Source: Tychonema litorale BBK16 | GTDB taxonomy: Bacteria; Cyanobacteriota; Cyanobacteriia; Cyanobacteriales; Microcoleaceae | Reading direction: 5' to 3' | Length of the DNA: 5,049 bases | Assembly: GCF_021648855.1 (NCBI RefSeq) | Contig: NZ_JAKJHX010000160.1 | Coordinates: forward strand, 1 to 5,049 | In this document: positions 1-5,049 of the stretch, piece after piece | Layout of the letters: each line of letters starts with the position of its first letter | Numbering within the stretch: position 1 is the stretch's first letter | Notes under the pieces: generated by a model | The model's database searches: none | Told to the model about the DNA's origin: nothing | What the model saw: only the letters and a program-made list of their open reading frames with translations | Made by a program: the position numbers and the translations under genes

Positions 1-2
1 TA

Positions 3-1544
3 CGACGGGTCACACAAGACAATACTGGCAAACGTACAGCAGGTGTGGATGGTATCAAATTACTAACCCCGAAGCAACGATTAGAGCTAATAAGTCAACT
101 CAAAGTAACTGGTAAATCTCAACCGACTCGTCGGGTTATGATACCAAAACCAGGAACAAATGAGTCAAGACCATTAGGAATACCCACAATGTACGACCGC
201 GCCTTACAAGCAGTTGCGAAAGCAGCACTTGAACCAGAATGGGAGGCAAAATTTGAGCCAAACTCATATGGTTTTAGACCGGGTAGGTCATGTCACGATG
301 CGATTGGAGCTATTTTTGATAGTATTAGATACAAAGCCAAATATGTGCTAGACGCTGATATTGCCAAATGCTTTGACCGCATTAATCACAAAGCATTACT
401 TGACAAAATCAATACCTATCCAGGACTCCGAAGACAAATTAAGTCCTGGCTTAAAAGTGGGGTATTAGACCAAGGTGAAATCTTCCCGACCAAGGTCGGC
501 ACACCACAAGGTGGGGTTATCTCCCCGCTTTTGGCAAATATAGCCCTTCATGGAATGGAAGAGCGGGTCAAACAATACGCGGAAACGCTAACAAAAGGAT
601 ACTCAGGAATCAATAAAAAAGATAAACGAGGTTCCTTAAGTTTAATCCGATACGCCGATGATTTTGTGATTATGCACAAAGACATTGAAGTAATACTAGC
701 CTGTCATCAGATAATTACAGAATGGTTAAGTGATTTAGACTTAGAGTTAAAGCCAAGTAAAACAAAATTAACCCACACCCTCAAGGAATACAATGGAAAT
801 GTTGGGTTTGAGTTCTTGGGATTTCACGTACAACAGCATAAAGTAGGTAACTATCGAAGTGCCAAAAGTACAAACGGAACTCCACTCGGTTTTAAAACAT
901 TAATCACTCCGTCAAAGCCCAAAGTCAAAGCTCATCTTGCAAAAATTGAAGAAGTGATAGACACCCATAACACCGCCCCCCAAGCTGCCTTAATTAGTCG
1001 GCTGAATCCAATAATTACGGGATGGTCAAACTATTACTCTACAGTAGTAAGTAAAGAAACCTTTAACAAGGTCGATAGTCTTACTTACGAAAAACTACGA
1101 GCCTGGGCTAAGAAAAGGGGACAAGGCAGCATCAACAAAGAAAAATACTGGCGAACAGTAGGCGACAGAAATTGGTGTTTCAGCACAGAAGAAGGTTTAG
1201 AGCTAACCCAACACCAAGCAACGCTTATTATAAGGCACGTCAAGGTAAAAGGCAGCTCAACACCTTACGACGGTGACTGGATTTATTGGAGCAAAAGACG
1301 CGGAGAATACCCTGAAACACCAACAAAAGTGGCAACACTTCTTAAGACACAAAAAGGTAAATGTACCCACTGTGGTTTGTACTTCACACCTACAGACATC
1401 GTAGAAGTTGACCATATCCAACCCCGCTCACTAGGCGGTAAGGATGAGTACAAAAACCTCCAACTTCTGCATAAACACTGTCACGACACAAAAACGGAAA
1501 ATGACGGTTCCCTTGACAGGAACTATTATAACAATCCGTTTTGA
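3..1544 (+). CDS. ltrA: Group II intron-encoded reverse transcriptase/maturase with HNH endonuclease (5' partial)
   Basis: Binds its own intron RNA to help splicing, and copies the RNA into DNA at the target site. The frame is open from position 3; a GTG at 45 lies inside the conserved stretch ending in TAGVDG and is not the true start, so the N terminus is missing (typically several tens of residues). Numbering from codon 45: RT fingers with RPLGIPTMYDR (42-52) and SYGFRPGRSCHDA (74-86); motif A around DADIAKCFD (103-111); GTPQGGVISP (152-161); catalytic YADD (203-206); maturase/X domain around 235-350 including GWSNYY (326-331); and a C-terminal HNH domain with CTHC (440-443), DHIQP (456-460) and HKHCH (476-480). 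All visible catalytic residues are intact and there is no frameshift, so the protein could be active. The HNH domain implies bottom-strand nicking for target-primed reverse transcription. The gene lies in domain IV; it is 33 nt from domain V. The ltrA symbol is a generic family name. Confidence 0.97.
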   Translation, partial: RRVTQDNTGKRTAGVDGIKLLTPKQRLELISQLKVTGKSQPTRRVMIPKPGTNESRPLGIPTMYDRALQAVAKAALEPEWEAKFEPNSYGFRPGRSCHDAIGAIFDSIRYKAKYVLDADIAKCFDRINHKALLDKINTYPGLRRQIKSWLKSGVLDQGEIFPTKVGTPQGGVISPLLANIALHGMEERVKQYAETLTKGYSGINKKDKRGSLSLIRYADDFVIMHKDIEVILACHQIITEWLSDLDLELKPSKTKLTHTLKEYNGNVGFEFLGFHVQQHKVGNYRSAKSTNGTPLGFKTLITPSKPKVKAHLAKIEEVIDTHNTAPQAALISRLNPIITGWSNYYSTVVSKETFNKVDSLTYEKLRAWAKKRGQGSINKEKYWRTVGDRNWCFSTEEGLELTQHQATLIIRHVKVKGSSTPYDGDWIYWSKRRGEYPETPTKVATLLKTQKGKCTHCGLYFTPTDIVEVDHIQPRSLGGKDEYKNLQLLHKHCHDTKTENDGSLDRNYYNNPF

Positions 1545-1549
1545 GTTGT

Positions 1550-1565
1550 ATCCTTAAAAAAGGAT
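1550..1565 (+). ncRNA. Small hairpin at the 3' end of intron domain IV
   Basis: ATCCTT (1550-1555) pairs perfectly with AAGGAT (1560-1565) around a four-A loop, 5 nt after the RT stop codon and 12 nt before domain V. Its position suggests it is the 3' residue of domain IV or a substem of it. It is not followed by a T tract, so it is unlikely to be an intrinsic terminator. The hairpin is seen directly; its assignment is inference. Confidence 0.4.
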
Positions 1566-1577
1566 GAAGATATCGAG

Positions 1578-1611
1578 GAGCGGAATGAAGCGAAAGTTTC
1601 ACGTTCCGTTT
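1578..1611 (+). ncRNA. Group II intron domain V (catalytic hairpin)
   Basis: A 34-nt hairpin with the standard architecture of domain V. The lower stem of 8 pairs joins 1578-1585 to 1604-1611, including the AGC catalytic triad at 1579-1581. The two-nucleotide bulge CG lies at 1602-1603. The upper stem TGAAGC (1586-1591) pairs with GTTTCA (1596-1601; one G-U) and is capped by a GAAA tetraloop (1592-1595). Domain V coordinates the two catalytic metal ions for splicing. Every pair is intact, so the ribozyme core looks functional. Confidence 0.93.
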
Positions 1612-1616
1612 TGAAT

Positions 1617-1653
1617 GAGAGGTAGGGGTAGAAATGCCCCTATCGACTCTAAC
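1617..1653 (+). ncRNA. Group II intron domain VI with branch point, and 3' splice site
   Basis: The stem pairs GGTAGGGGTA (1621-1630) with TGCCCCTATC (1635-1644), with two G-U pairs, closed by a GAAA loop (1631-1634). A basal helix can form from 1617-1619 with 1647-1649, leaving G1645 and A1646 unpaired opposite A1620. A1646 is the likely branch-point adenosine. The intron then ends 7 nt later at C1653 with AAC, matching the usual 7-8 nt distance and A-pyrimidine terminus. The splice site is predicted, not demonstrated; a shift of one nucleotide is possible. Confidence 0.85.
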
Positions 1654-1691
1654 ACTTACGCTTATATTGAAAAGGCTAAACACAACGCCAC

Positions 1692-1697
1692 AGGAGA
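1692..1697 (+). promoter_or_regulatory. Shine-Dalgarno sequence of dnaK
   Basis: AGGAGA lies 10 nt upstream of the ATG at 1708. It decides the dnaK start in favour of 1708, whose product begins [14 protein letters not shown] as in other DnaK proteins. The in-frame ATG at 1615 lies inside intron domain VI and has no ribosome binding site. The site is in the 3' exon, so it is kept after intron splicing. Confidence 0.65.
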
Positions 1698-1707
1698 TAA
1701 CAGACGC

Positions 1708-3795
1708 ATGGGTAAAGTAGTTGGCATTGACCTCGGAACAACAAACTCAGTAGTAGCCGTCATGGAAGGCGGCAAACCGGTTGTGATTGCCAATGCAGAA
1801 GGGATGCGGACAACCCCCTCGGTAGTTGCTTTCACAAAAGAAGGAGAACGCCTTGTGGGACAGATGGCCAGACGCCAGACTGTTCTCAACCCGCAAAACA
1901 CCTTTTACGCCGTCAAGCGGTACATCGGGCGCAAATATACCGAACTGACTCCAGAAGCAAAGCGCGTCCCTTACACAACTAAGCGCGAAGAAAATGGCAA
2001 CATCAAAGTCAAGTGTCCCCGCCTAAAAAAAGATTTTGCACCAGAGGAAATTTCAGCGATGGTGTTGCGGAAGTTGGCCGATGAAGCCAGCCGCTATCTC
2101 GGACAAGAAGTGACGGGGGCTGTAATTACGGTGCCGGCGTATTTCAACGACTCCCAGCGACAGGCGACGCGGGATGCGGGGCGAATTGCCGGACTTGATG
2201 TCAAGCGGATTTTAAATGAGCCGACAGCGGCTTCTTTGGCTTACGGTTTAGACAGGCGAGATAGTCAAACTATTTTAGTGTTTGATTTGGGCGGTGGTAC
2301 TTTTGATGTCTCGATTTTGGATGTGGGAGACGGAGTATTTGAAGTTAAAGCAACTTGCGGTGATACTCAATTGGGCGGCAATGATTTTGATGCCAAAATT
2401 GTTGACTGGTTAGCAGAACAATTCTTAGAAAAAGAAGGAGTTGATTTGCGTAAAAATCGCCAAGCTTTGCAGCGCTTGATCGAAGCATCAGAAAAAGCCA
2501 AGATTGAGCTGTCGGGAGTTGGCGTGACGGAAATTAATTTGCCGTTTATCGATGCGAATGAAGATGGGCCTTTGCATCTGGAAACGCGGCTGACTCGCGG
2601 TCAATTTGAGGGACTGTGCAGCGATTTGGTGCAGCGGCTACGCCGTCCAGTCAAACAAGCGTTGGCTGATGCCAATTTGAGTCCTTCTCGGATTGATGAA
2701 GTTGTGTTAGTCGGCGGTTCGACTCGCATTCCTTTGGTGCAGCAAATTGTTCGCAGTTTGATTGATAGAGAGCCGAATCAAAATGTTAATCCCGATGAAG
2801 TTGTGGCCGTGGGTGCGGCAATTCAGGCGGGGATTTTGGCTGGGGATGTGCGCGATGTCCTGTTGTTGGACGTTACACCGCTGTCTCTGGGCTTGGAAAC
2901 AATCGGCGGTGTGATGAAAAAATTGATTCCTCGCAATACTACTATTCCTGTGAGGCGATCGGACATTTTTTCCACTGCTGAAAACAACCAAACTGTGGTA
3001 GAAATTCATGTCATCCAAGGAGAACGGGAATTAGGGCGAGATAATAAGTCTTTGGGACGGTTTAAACTAACTGGAATTCCGCCGGCACCGCGAGGGATTC
3101 CGCAGGTACAAGTAGCTTTTGATATTGATGCTAACGGGATGCTGTTAGTAACTGCTTTGGACAAGACTACTGGTAGAGAACAAAGTATTACTGTGCAAGG
3201 TGCTTCGACTCTTTCTCAGCAAGAAGTGAATCAAATGATTCGCGATGCGGAACAGTTTGCTCAAGCTGATAAGTTGCAGCGGGAAAAGGTGGAAAAACGC
3301 AATCGTTCTGAAGCTTTAGCTTATCAGGCTGAGCGACAATTGCGGGAAGTTGCCCTCGATCGCGGAATGCAGTTTGCTCAAAGAAGCCGTCAGCGAATTG
3401 AAACTTTAATTCGGGAATTGCGAGACAGTTTGGAACGCAATGATGAGCGAGGAGTTGACCAAGTTGGTTCGGATTTGCAGGATGCTCTTTATGATTTGAG
3501 TCGGGAAGTTTCAGCGTTTGCGACGGATGATGACGATGATGATTTCTTTGAGTCGGTGAAGCGTACTTTTTCGGGCGATGGTAATAAGCGACGCACGGAT
3601 GATTTTAGCAATGCTAAGCCTTATCGCCGATCGACTGTCGATCCGATTCCCGATCGACCTTACGATCAAGATCGCGATCGATTCTATGATCGATCCTACG
3701 ATCGCACTCCCGATCGCAGAAGCAGTCCCAATCGCCCAAGTCGCCCCTATCAAAATCAAAGCGACGACTGGGATGATGACGACGATTGGCTGTAA
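1708..3795 (+). CDS. dnaK: Molecular chaperone DnaK (Hsp70), cyanobacterial DnaK3-like
   Basis: An ATP-driven chaperone that binds and releases exposed hydrophobic segments of client proteins, stimulated by J-domain partners and GrpE. The 695-aa product has the nucleotide-binding domain at 1-382, with IDLGTTNS (7-14), [12 protein letters not shown] (143-154), [11 protein letters not shown] (192-202) and VGGSTRIP (335-342). The interdomain linker is [12 protein letters not shown] (384-395). A beta substrate-binding domain follows to about 500, with a helical lid to about 602. Residues 607-612 are six Asp, followed by a tail to 695 rich in Asp, Arg, Tyr and Pro and ending WDDDDDWL. The usual bacterial DnaK has about 640 residues; the excess is this tail. 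The neighbouring J-protein gene and the long divergent tail fit the DnaK3 type of cyanobacteria, a paralogue reported as essential and membrane-associated in Synechococcus; DnaK1 is the alternative. A group II intron lies 54 nt upstream of the start, and no CIRCE element is visible in the exon leader. dnaJ follows after 124 nt on the same strand. Confidence 0.98.
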   Translation: MGKVVGIDLGTTNSVVAVMEGGKPVVIANAEGMRTTPSVVAFTKEGERLVGQMARRQTVLNPQNTFYAVKRYIGRKYTELTPEAKRVPYTTKREENGNIKVKCPRLKKDFAPEEISAMVLRKLADEASRYLGQEVTGAVITVPAYFNDSQRQATRDAGRIAGLDVKRILNEPTAASLAYGLDRRDSQTILVFDLGGGTFDVSILDVGDGVFEVKATCGDTQLGGNDFDAKIVDWLAEQFLEKEGVDLRKNRQALQRLIEASEKAKIELSGVGVTEINLPFIDANEDGPLHLETRLTRGQFEGLCSDLVQRLRRPVKQALADANLSPSRIDEVVLVGGSTRIPLVQQIVRSLIDREPNQNVNPDEVVAVGAAIQAGILAGDVRDVLLLDVTPLSLGLETIGGVMKKLIPRNTTIPVRRSDIFSTAENNQTVVEIHVIQGERELGRDNKSLGRFKLTGIPPAPRGIPQVQVAFDIDANGMLLVTALDKTTGREQSITVQGASTLSQQEVNQMIRDAEQFAQADKLQREKVEKRNRSEALAYQAERQLREVALDRGMQFAQRSRQRIETLIRELRDSLERNDERGVDQVGSDLQDALYDLSREVSAFATDDDDDDFFESVKRTFSGDGNKRRTDDFSNAKPYRRSTVDPIPDRPYDQDRDRFYDRSYDRTPDRRSSPNRPSRPYQNQSDDWDDDDDWL
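3628..3716 (+). repeat. CGATCG-rich low-complexity segment in the dnaK tail
   Basis: Five copies of the palindrome CGATCG (3628, 3651, 3675, 3699 and 3711) occur within 89 nt, along with further GATC-containing variants. They translate mostly as Asp-Arg, giving the tail its DRPYD / DRFYD / DRSYD / DRTPD pattern (residues about 649-670). CGATCG is the core of HIP1 (GCGATCGC), although no exact HIP1 octamer is present here. The segment is irregular rather than a strict tandem repeat. Confidence 0.75.
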
Positions 3796-3837
3796 TTAGT
3801 GGTTAGTCATTAGTCTCTAGTCATTAGTCCCTAGTTT
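3796..3837 (+). repeat. Degenerate heptamer tandem array, left arm (YTAGTNN units)
   Basis: Six successive 7-nt units start directly after the dnaK stop codon: TTAGTGG, TTAGTCA, TTAGTCT, CTAGTCA, TTAGTCC and CTAGTTT. They are reverse-complement relatives of the TRACTAA units downstream. This is the type of short tandemly repeated repetitive sequence described in the intergenic regions of filamentous cyanobacteria. The units show more divergence than the right array, suggesting an older or less recently expanded array. Confidence 0.88.
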
Positions 3838-3917
3838 GAAGCAGGGAAGCAGCATGACTGATGGCTAATGACTAATAACTAATAACTAATAACTAATAAC
3901 TAATAACTAATGACTAA
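3803..3917 (+). other. Potential long imperfect hairpin between dnaK and dnaJ
   Basis: The two heptamer arrays are inverted with respect to each other. TTAGTCATTAG (3803-3813) is the exact reverse complement of CTAATGACTAA, which occurs at both 3865-3875 and 3907-3917. TAGTCATTAG (3818-3827) pairs with CTAATGACTA (3865-3874). Several registers are possible in RNA, all A-U rich with mismatches. No T tract marks a terminator. It could act as a processing site, a partial attenuator or a stabiliser of dnaK mRNA, or have no function. Confidence 0.55.
3855..3917 (+). repeat. Heptamer tandem array, right arm (TRACTAA units)
   Basis: Nine successive 7-nt units: TGACTGA, TGGCTAA, TGACTAA, five identical TAACTAA (3876-3910) and TGACTAA. 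The five identical units point to recent expansion by slippage. The array is in the opposite orientation to the left array, from which it is separated by a 17-nt spacer (3838-3854, containing GAAGCAGGGAAGCAGCA). It ends 2 nt before the dnaJ start codon. Because 7 is not a multiple of 3, its TAA triplets place stops in all three forward frames. Confidence 0.92.
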
Positions 3918-3919
3918 AA

Positions 3920-5023
3920 ATGCAGAACTTTCGTAATTACTATCAAATTTTGGGAGTACCCAAAGATGCCTCCGCTGATGAAATCAAGAAAGCCTATCGA
4001 CGGCTAGCGAGACAGTTGCATCCTGACGTAAATCCGGGGGATAAATCTGCTGAAGATCGGTTTAAGGATATTAATGAAGCTTACGATATTCTGTCCGATA
4101 TCGATAAGCGCGCTCAATACGATCAGTTTAGTAAATTTTGGAAACAAAAAGGATTTCAAGGCAACTCCGGGGTACGAATTCCAAATTTTGCAACTTGGGG
4201 AAATGGTAAAAGTAGCAGAAAAAGGACTGCTGAAAATGTCGATTTTAGCGATTATTCTGATTTTAATAAATTTCTAGACCAAGTGCTTGGAAGACGCCGG
4301 GAAGTGAGGATGGCGACGGCGAATGATGCAGCAGCGCGAGTTAGTTCGCCGGAACCGTGGAGTACGGCTTCAAAGAAAACGAGTTATGTGGCTAATCCTA
4401 GGGAAGATAGAAGAGAAATGGACGATCGCGAAATTCGACGAGAACCCAGAGAAATACCCGATCGCGAAATTCGACGAGAAGATAGAAGAGAAATGGACGA
4501 TCGCGAAATCAGAAGAGATATTGAGGCGAGGCTGACTTTGCGCCTGGAAAAAGCCTATTCGGGGGGAACCGAGCGAATTCGTTTGGAAGATGGGCGATCG
4601 ATCGAGGTGAATCTGCCTCCTGCTATGGTATCAGGCCAGCGGATTCGCTTGCGAAATCAAGGTATTGGGGGCGGGGATTTGTATTTGAAAATCACCGTTT
4701 CTCCCCATCCATTTTTCCGCTTGGAAATGTCGGATATTTGCTGCGAATTGCCGCTGACTCCCAGCGAAGCGGTGTTGGGTGGAGATGTGGAAGTGCCCAC
4801 ATTGGATGGTCGGGTGAAAATGAAATTACCACCGGGAGTTCCGTCTGGTAAGCGGTTACGGCTGGCTGGTAAAGGCTATCCAACTGGAAATGGCGATCGG
4901 GGCGATCAGCTAGTAGAAATTCAGGTGGCAATTCCCAAGGAAATTAGCGATGAAGAACGGGAATTGTACAAGAAGTTGCGAGAGGTTGAGTTTTTTAAAC
5001 CACGCCAGGATTTGTCTGTATAA
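3920..5023 (+). CDS. dnaJ: J-domain co-chaperone, zinc-finger-less (DnaJ type II/CbpA-like; DnaJ3-like)
   Basis: A co-chaperone that brings substrates to DnaK and stimulates its ATPase through the J domain. In the 367-aa product the J domain spans about 5-70, with YYQILGV (7-13) and the essential HPD at 34-36. An aromatic/acidic segment containing [17 protein letters not shown] (108-124) stands where type II proteins carry their G/F-like region. A charged linker with internal repeats covers about 160-200. Two beta C-terminal substrate-binding domains cover about 201-345, including [14 protein letters not shown] (209-222), [17 protein letters not shown] (232-248) and the second-domain [19 protein letters not shown] (303-321). 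There are no CxxCxGxG zinc repeats, so this is not classical DnaJ. The ATG at 3920 is the only workable start: a stop lies in frame at 3911-3913. No Shine-Dalgarno is seen, as the upstream DNA is heptamer repeat. It lies 124 nt after dnaK, on the same strand, and is probably its dedicated partner; the DnaJ3 assignment is from memory of the family. Confidence 0.96.
   Translation: MQNFRNYYQILGVPKDASADEIKKAYRRLARQLHPDVNPGDKSAEDRFKDINEAYDILSDIDKRAQYDQFSKFWKQKGFQGNSGVRIPNFATWGNGKSSRKRTAENVDFSDYSDFNKFLDQVLGRRREVRMATANDAAARVSSPEPWSTASKKTSYVANPREDRREMDDREIRREPREIPDREIRREDRREMDDREIRRDIEARLTLRLEKAYSGGTERIRLEDGRSIEVNLPPAMVSGQRIRLRNQGIGGGDLYLKITVSPHPFFRLEMSDICCELPLTPSEAVLGGDVEVPTLDGRVKMKLPPGVPSGKRLRLAGKGYPTGNGDRGDQLVEIQVAIPKEISDEERELYKKLREVEFFKPRQDLSV
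4403..4509 (+). repeat. In-frame direct repeats in the dnaJ linker
   Basis: A 32-nt perfect direct repeat occurs at 4403-4434 and 4478-4509 (offset 75 nt, 25 codons). Between them a third, partial copy shares 22 nt (4423-4444 with 4459-4480, offset 36 nt). Spacings are multiples of three, so the frame is kept. The protein shows [25 protein letters not shown] and [13 protein letters not shown] in succession (residues 163-200). Each copy contains one CGATCG (4423, 4459, 4498). The segment probably forms a charged helix or disordered linker. Confidence 0.9.
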
Positions 5024-5049
5024 TAGACTTAATGTCAATGGTTAATTAC

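Larger units (their letters stand above)
1..1653 (+). mobile_element. Group II intron, 3' portion (5' end outside window)
   Basis: A retroelement made of a self-splicing RNA and the protein it encodes. What is seen: an RT/maturase/HNH gene open from the left edge, followed 33 nt after its stop by a 34-nt domain V and then a domain VI hairpin, in the canonical order and spacing of a bacterial group II intron with its gene in domain IV. The 3' boundary is set at C1653, because the intron then ends in AAC (the usual A-pyrimidine ending) 7 nt after the candidate bulged branch-point A1646. Domains I-III, the EBS sequences and the GUGYG-type 5' end lie upstream of the window, so target pairing cannot be tested. 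The RT sequence resembles the chloroplast-like (CL) group common in cyanobacteria; that class call is inference. The element lacks CGATCG, which occurs repeatedly in the flanking genes, as expected for horizontally moving DNA. Confidence 0.93.

Noticed and set aside
1550..1565. Intrinsic terminator after the RT gene
   Set aside because: The hairpin is only 6 bp, A-T rich and lacks a downstream T tract; it is more likely part of intron domain IV.
1640..1668. Possible sigma70 promoter for dnaK at the intron-exon junction (TATATT at 1663-1668)
   Set aside because: The -10-like hexamer has no acceptable -35 at 16-18 nt, and the upstream part would lie within domain VI. Too weak to annotate.
1390..1683. 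97-codon reading frame on the minus strand across the RT end and domains V/VI
   Set aside because: It is antisense to the HNH domain and the ribozyme core, with no recognisable protein features; a shadow of conserved sequence.
1654..1707. CIRCE (HrcA operator) in the dnaK leader
   Set aside because: Looked for TTAGCACTC-N9-GAGTGCTAA; nothing similar is present in the 54-nt exon.
2707..3018. 103-codon minus-strand reading frame inside dnaK
   Set aside because: Antisense to a highly conserved Hsp70 region; no start signal or family resemblance.
3511..3799. Overlapping reading frames of both strands in the dnaK tail, rich in Ile, Ser and Arg
   Set aside because: They arise from the CGATCG/GATC repetition being open in several frames; low complexity and without their own ribosome binding site.
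3796..3917. CRISPR array in the dnaK-dnaJ gap
   Set aside because: Units are contiguous 7-mers without unique spacers; these are simple tandem heptamers.
4323..4535. 70-codon plus-strand frame with repeats ([19 protein letters not shown])
   Set aside because: It is the shifted frame of the dnaJ linker repeat, so its repeats are a by-product of the DNA repeat.
5024..5049. Terminator or new gene after dnaJ
   Set aside because: Only 26 nt remain, with no hairpin or start signal that can be supported.

Overview
The window looks cyanobacterial, probably from a filamentous lineage. Three things suggest this: a DnaK/DnaJ pair with the sequence character of the cyanobacterial DnaK3/DnaJ3 pair, intergenic heptamer tandem repeats of the kind known from filamentous cyanobacteria, and many copies of the palindrome CGATCG (the core of the cyanobacterial HIP1 repeat) in the chromosomal genes. 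Genus-level placement is not possible from this sequence.

Positions 1-1653 are the 3' part of a group II intron. It carries a reverse transcriptase/maturase/HNH-endonuclease gene (reading frame open from the left edge, stop at 1542-1544), then a short end of domain IV, a well-formed 34-nt domain V (1578-1611) and a domain VI hairpin with a candidate branch-point A (A1646). The predicted 3' splice site follows C1653. The 5' end of the intron (domains I-III) and the N terminus of the protein lie outside the window.

Positions 1654-1707 are the short 3' exon: a 54-nt leader holding a Shine-Dalgarno sequence in front of dnaK. The intron therefore sits in the 5' leader of dnaK, in the same orientation. 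dnaK (1708-3795, 695 aa) is a complete Hsp70 with an unusual C-terminal tail rich in Asp, Arg and Tyr. The 124-nt gap after it is almost entirely two heptamer arrays in opposite orientations (3796-3837 and 3855-3917), which could fold into a long imperfect hairpin. The second array ends 2 nt before the start codon of dnaJ (3920-5023, 367 aa), a zinc-finger-less J-domain protein with a repeated, highly charged linker. The last 26 bases hold nothing recognisable.

How the parts work together: DnaJ delivers substrates and stimulates the ATPase of its neighbour DnaK. If the two genes are cotranscribed, their expression may be affected by the upstream intron (splicing or read-through) and by the repeat hairpin between them. 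No novel multi-gene system is visible. The points of interest are the intron position in the dnaK leader, the inverted heptamer arrays, and the parallel Asp/Arg low-complexity segments built on CGATCG in both chaperone genes.
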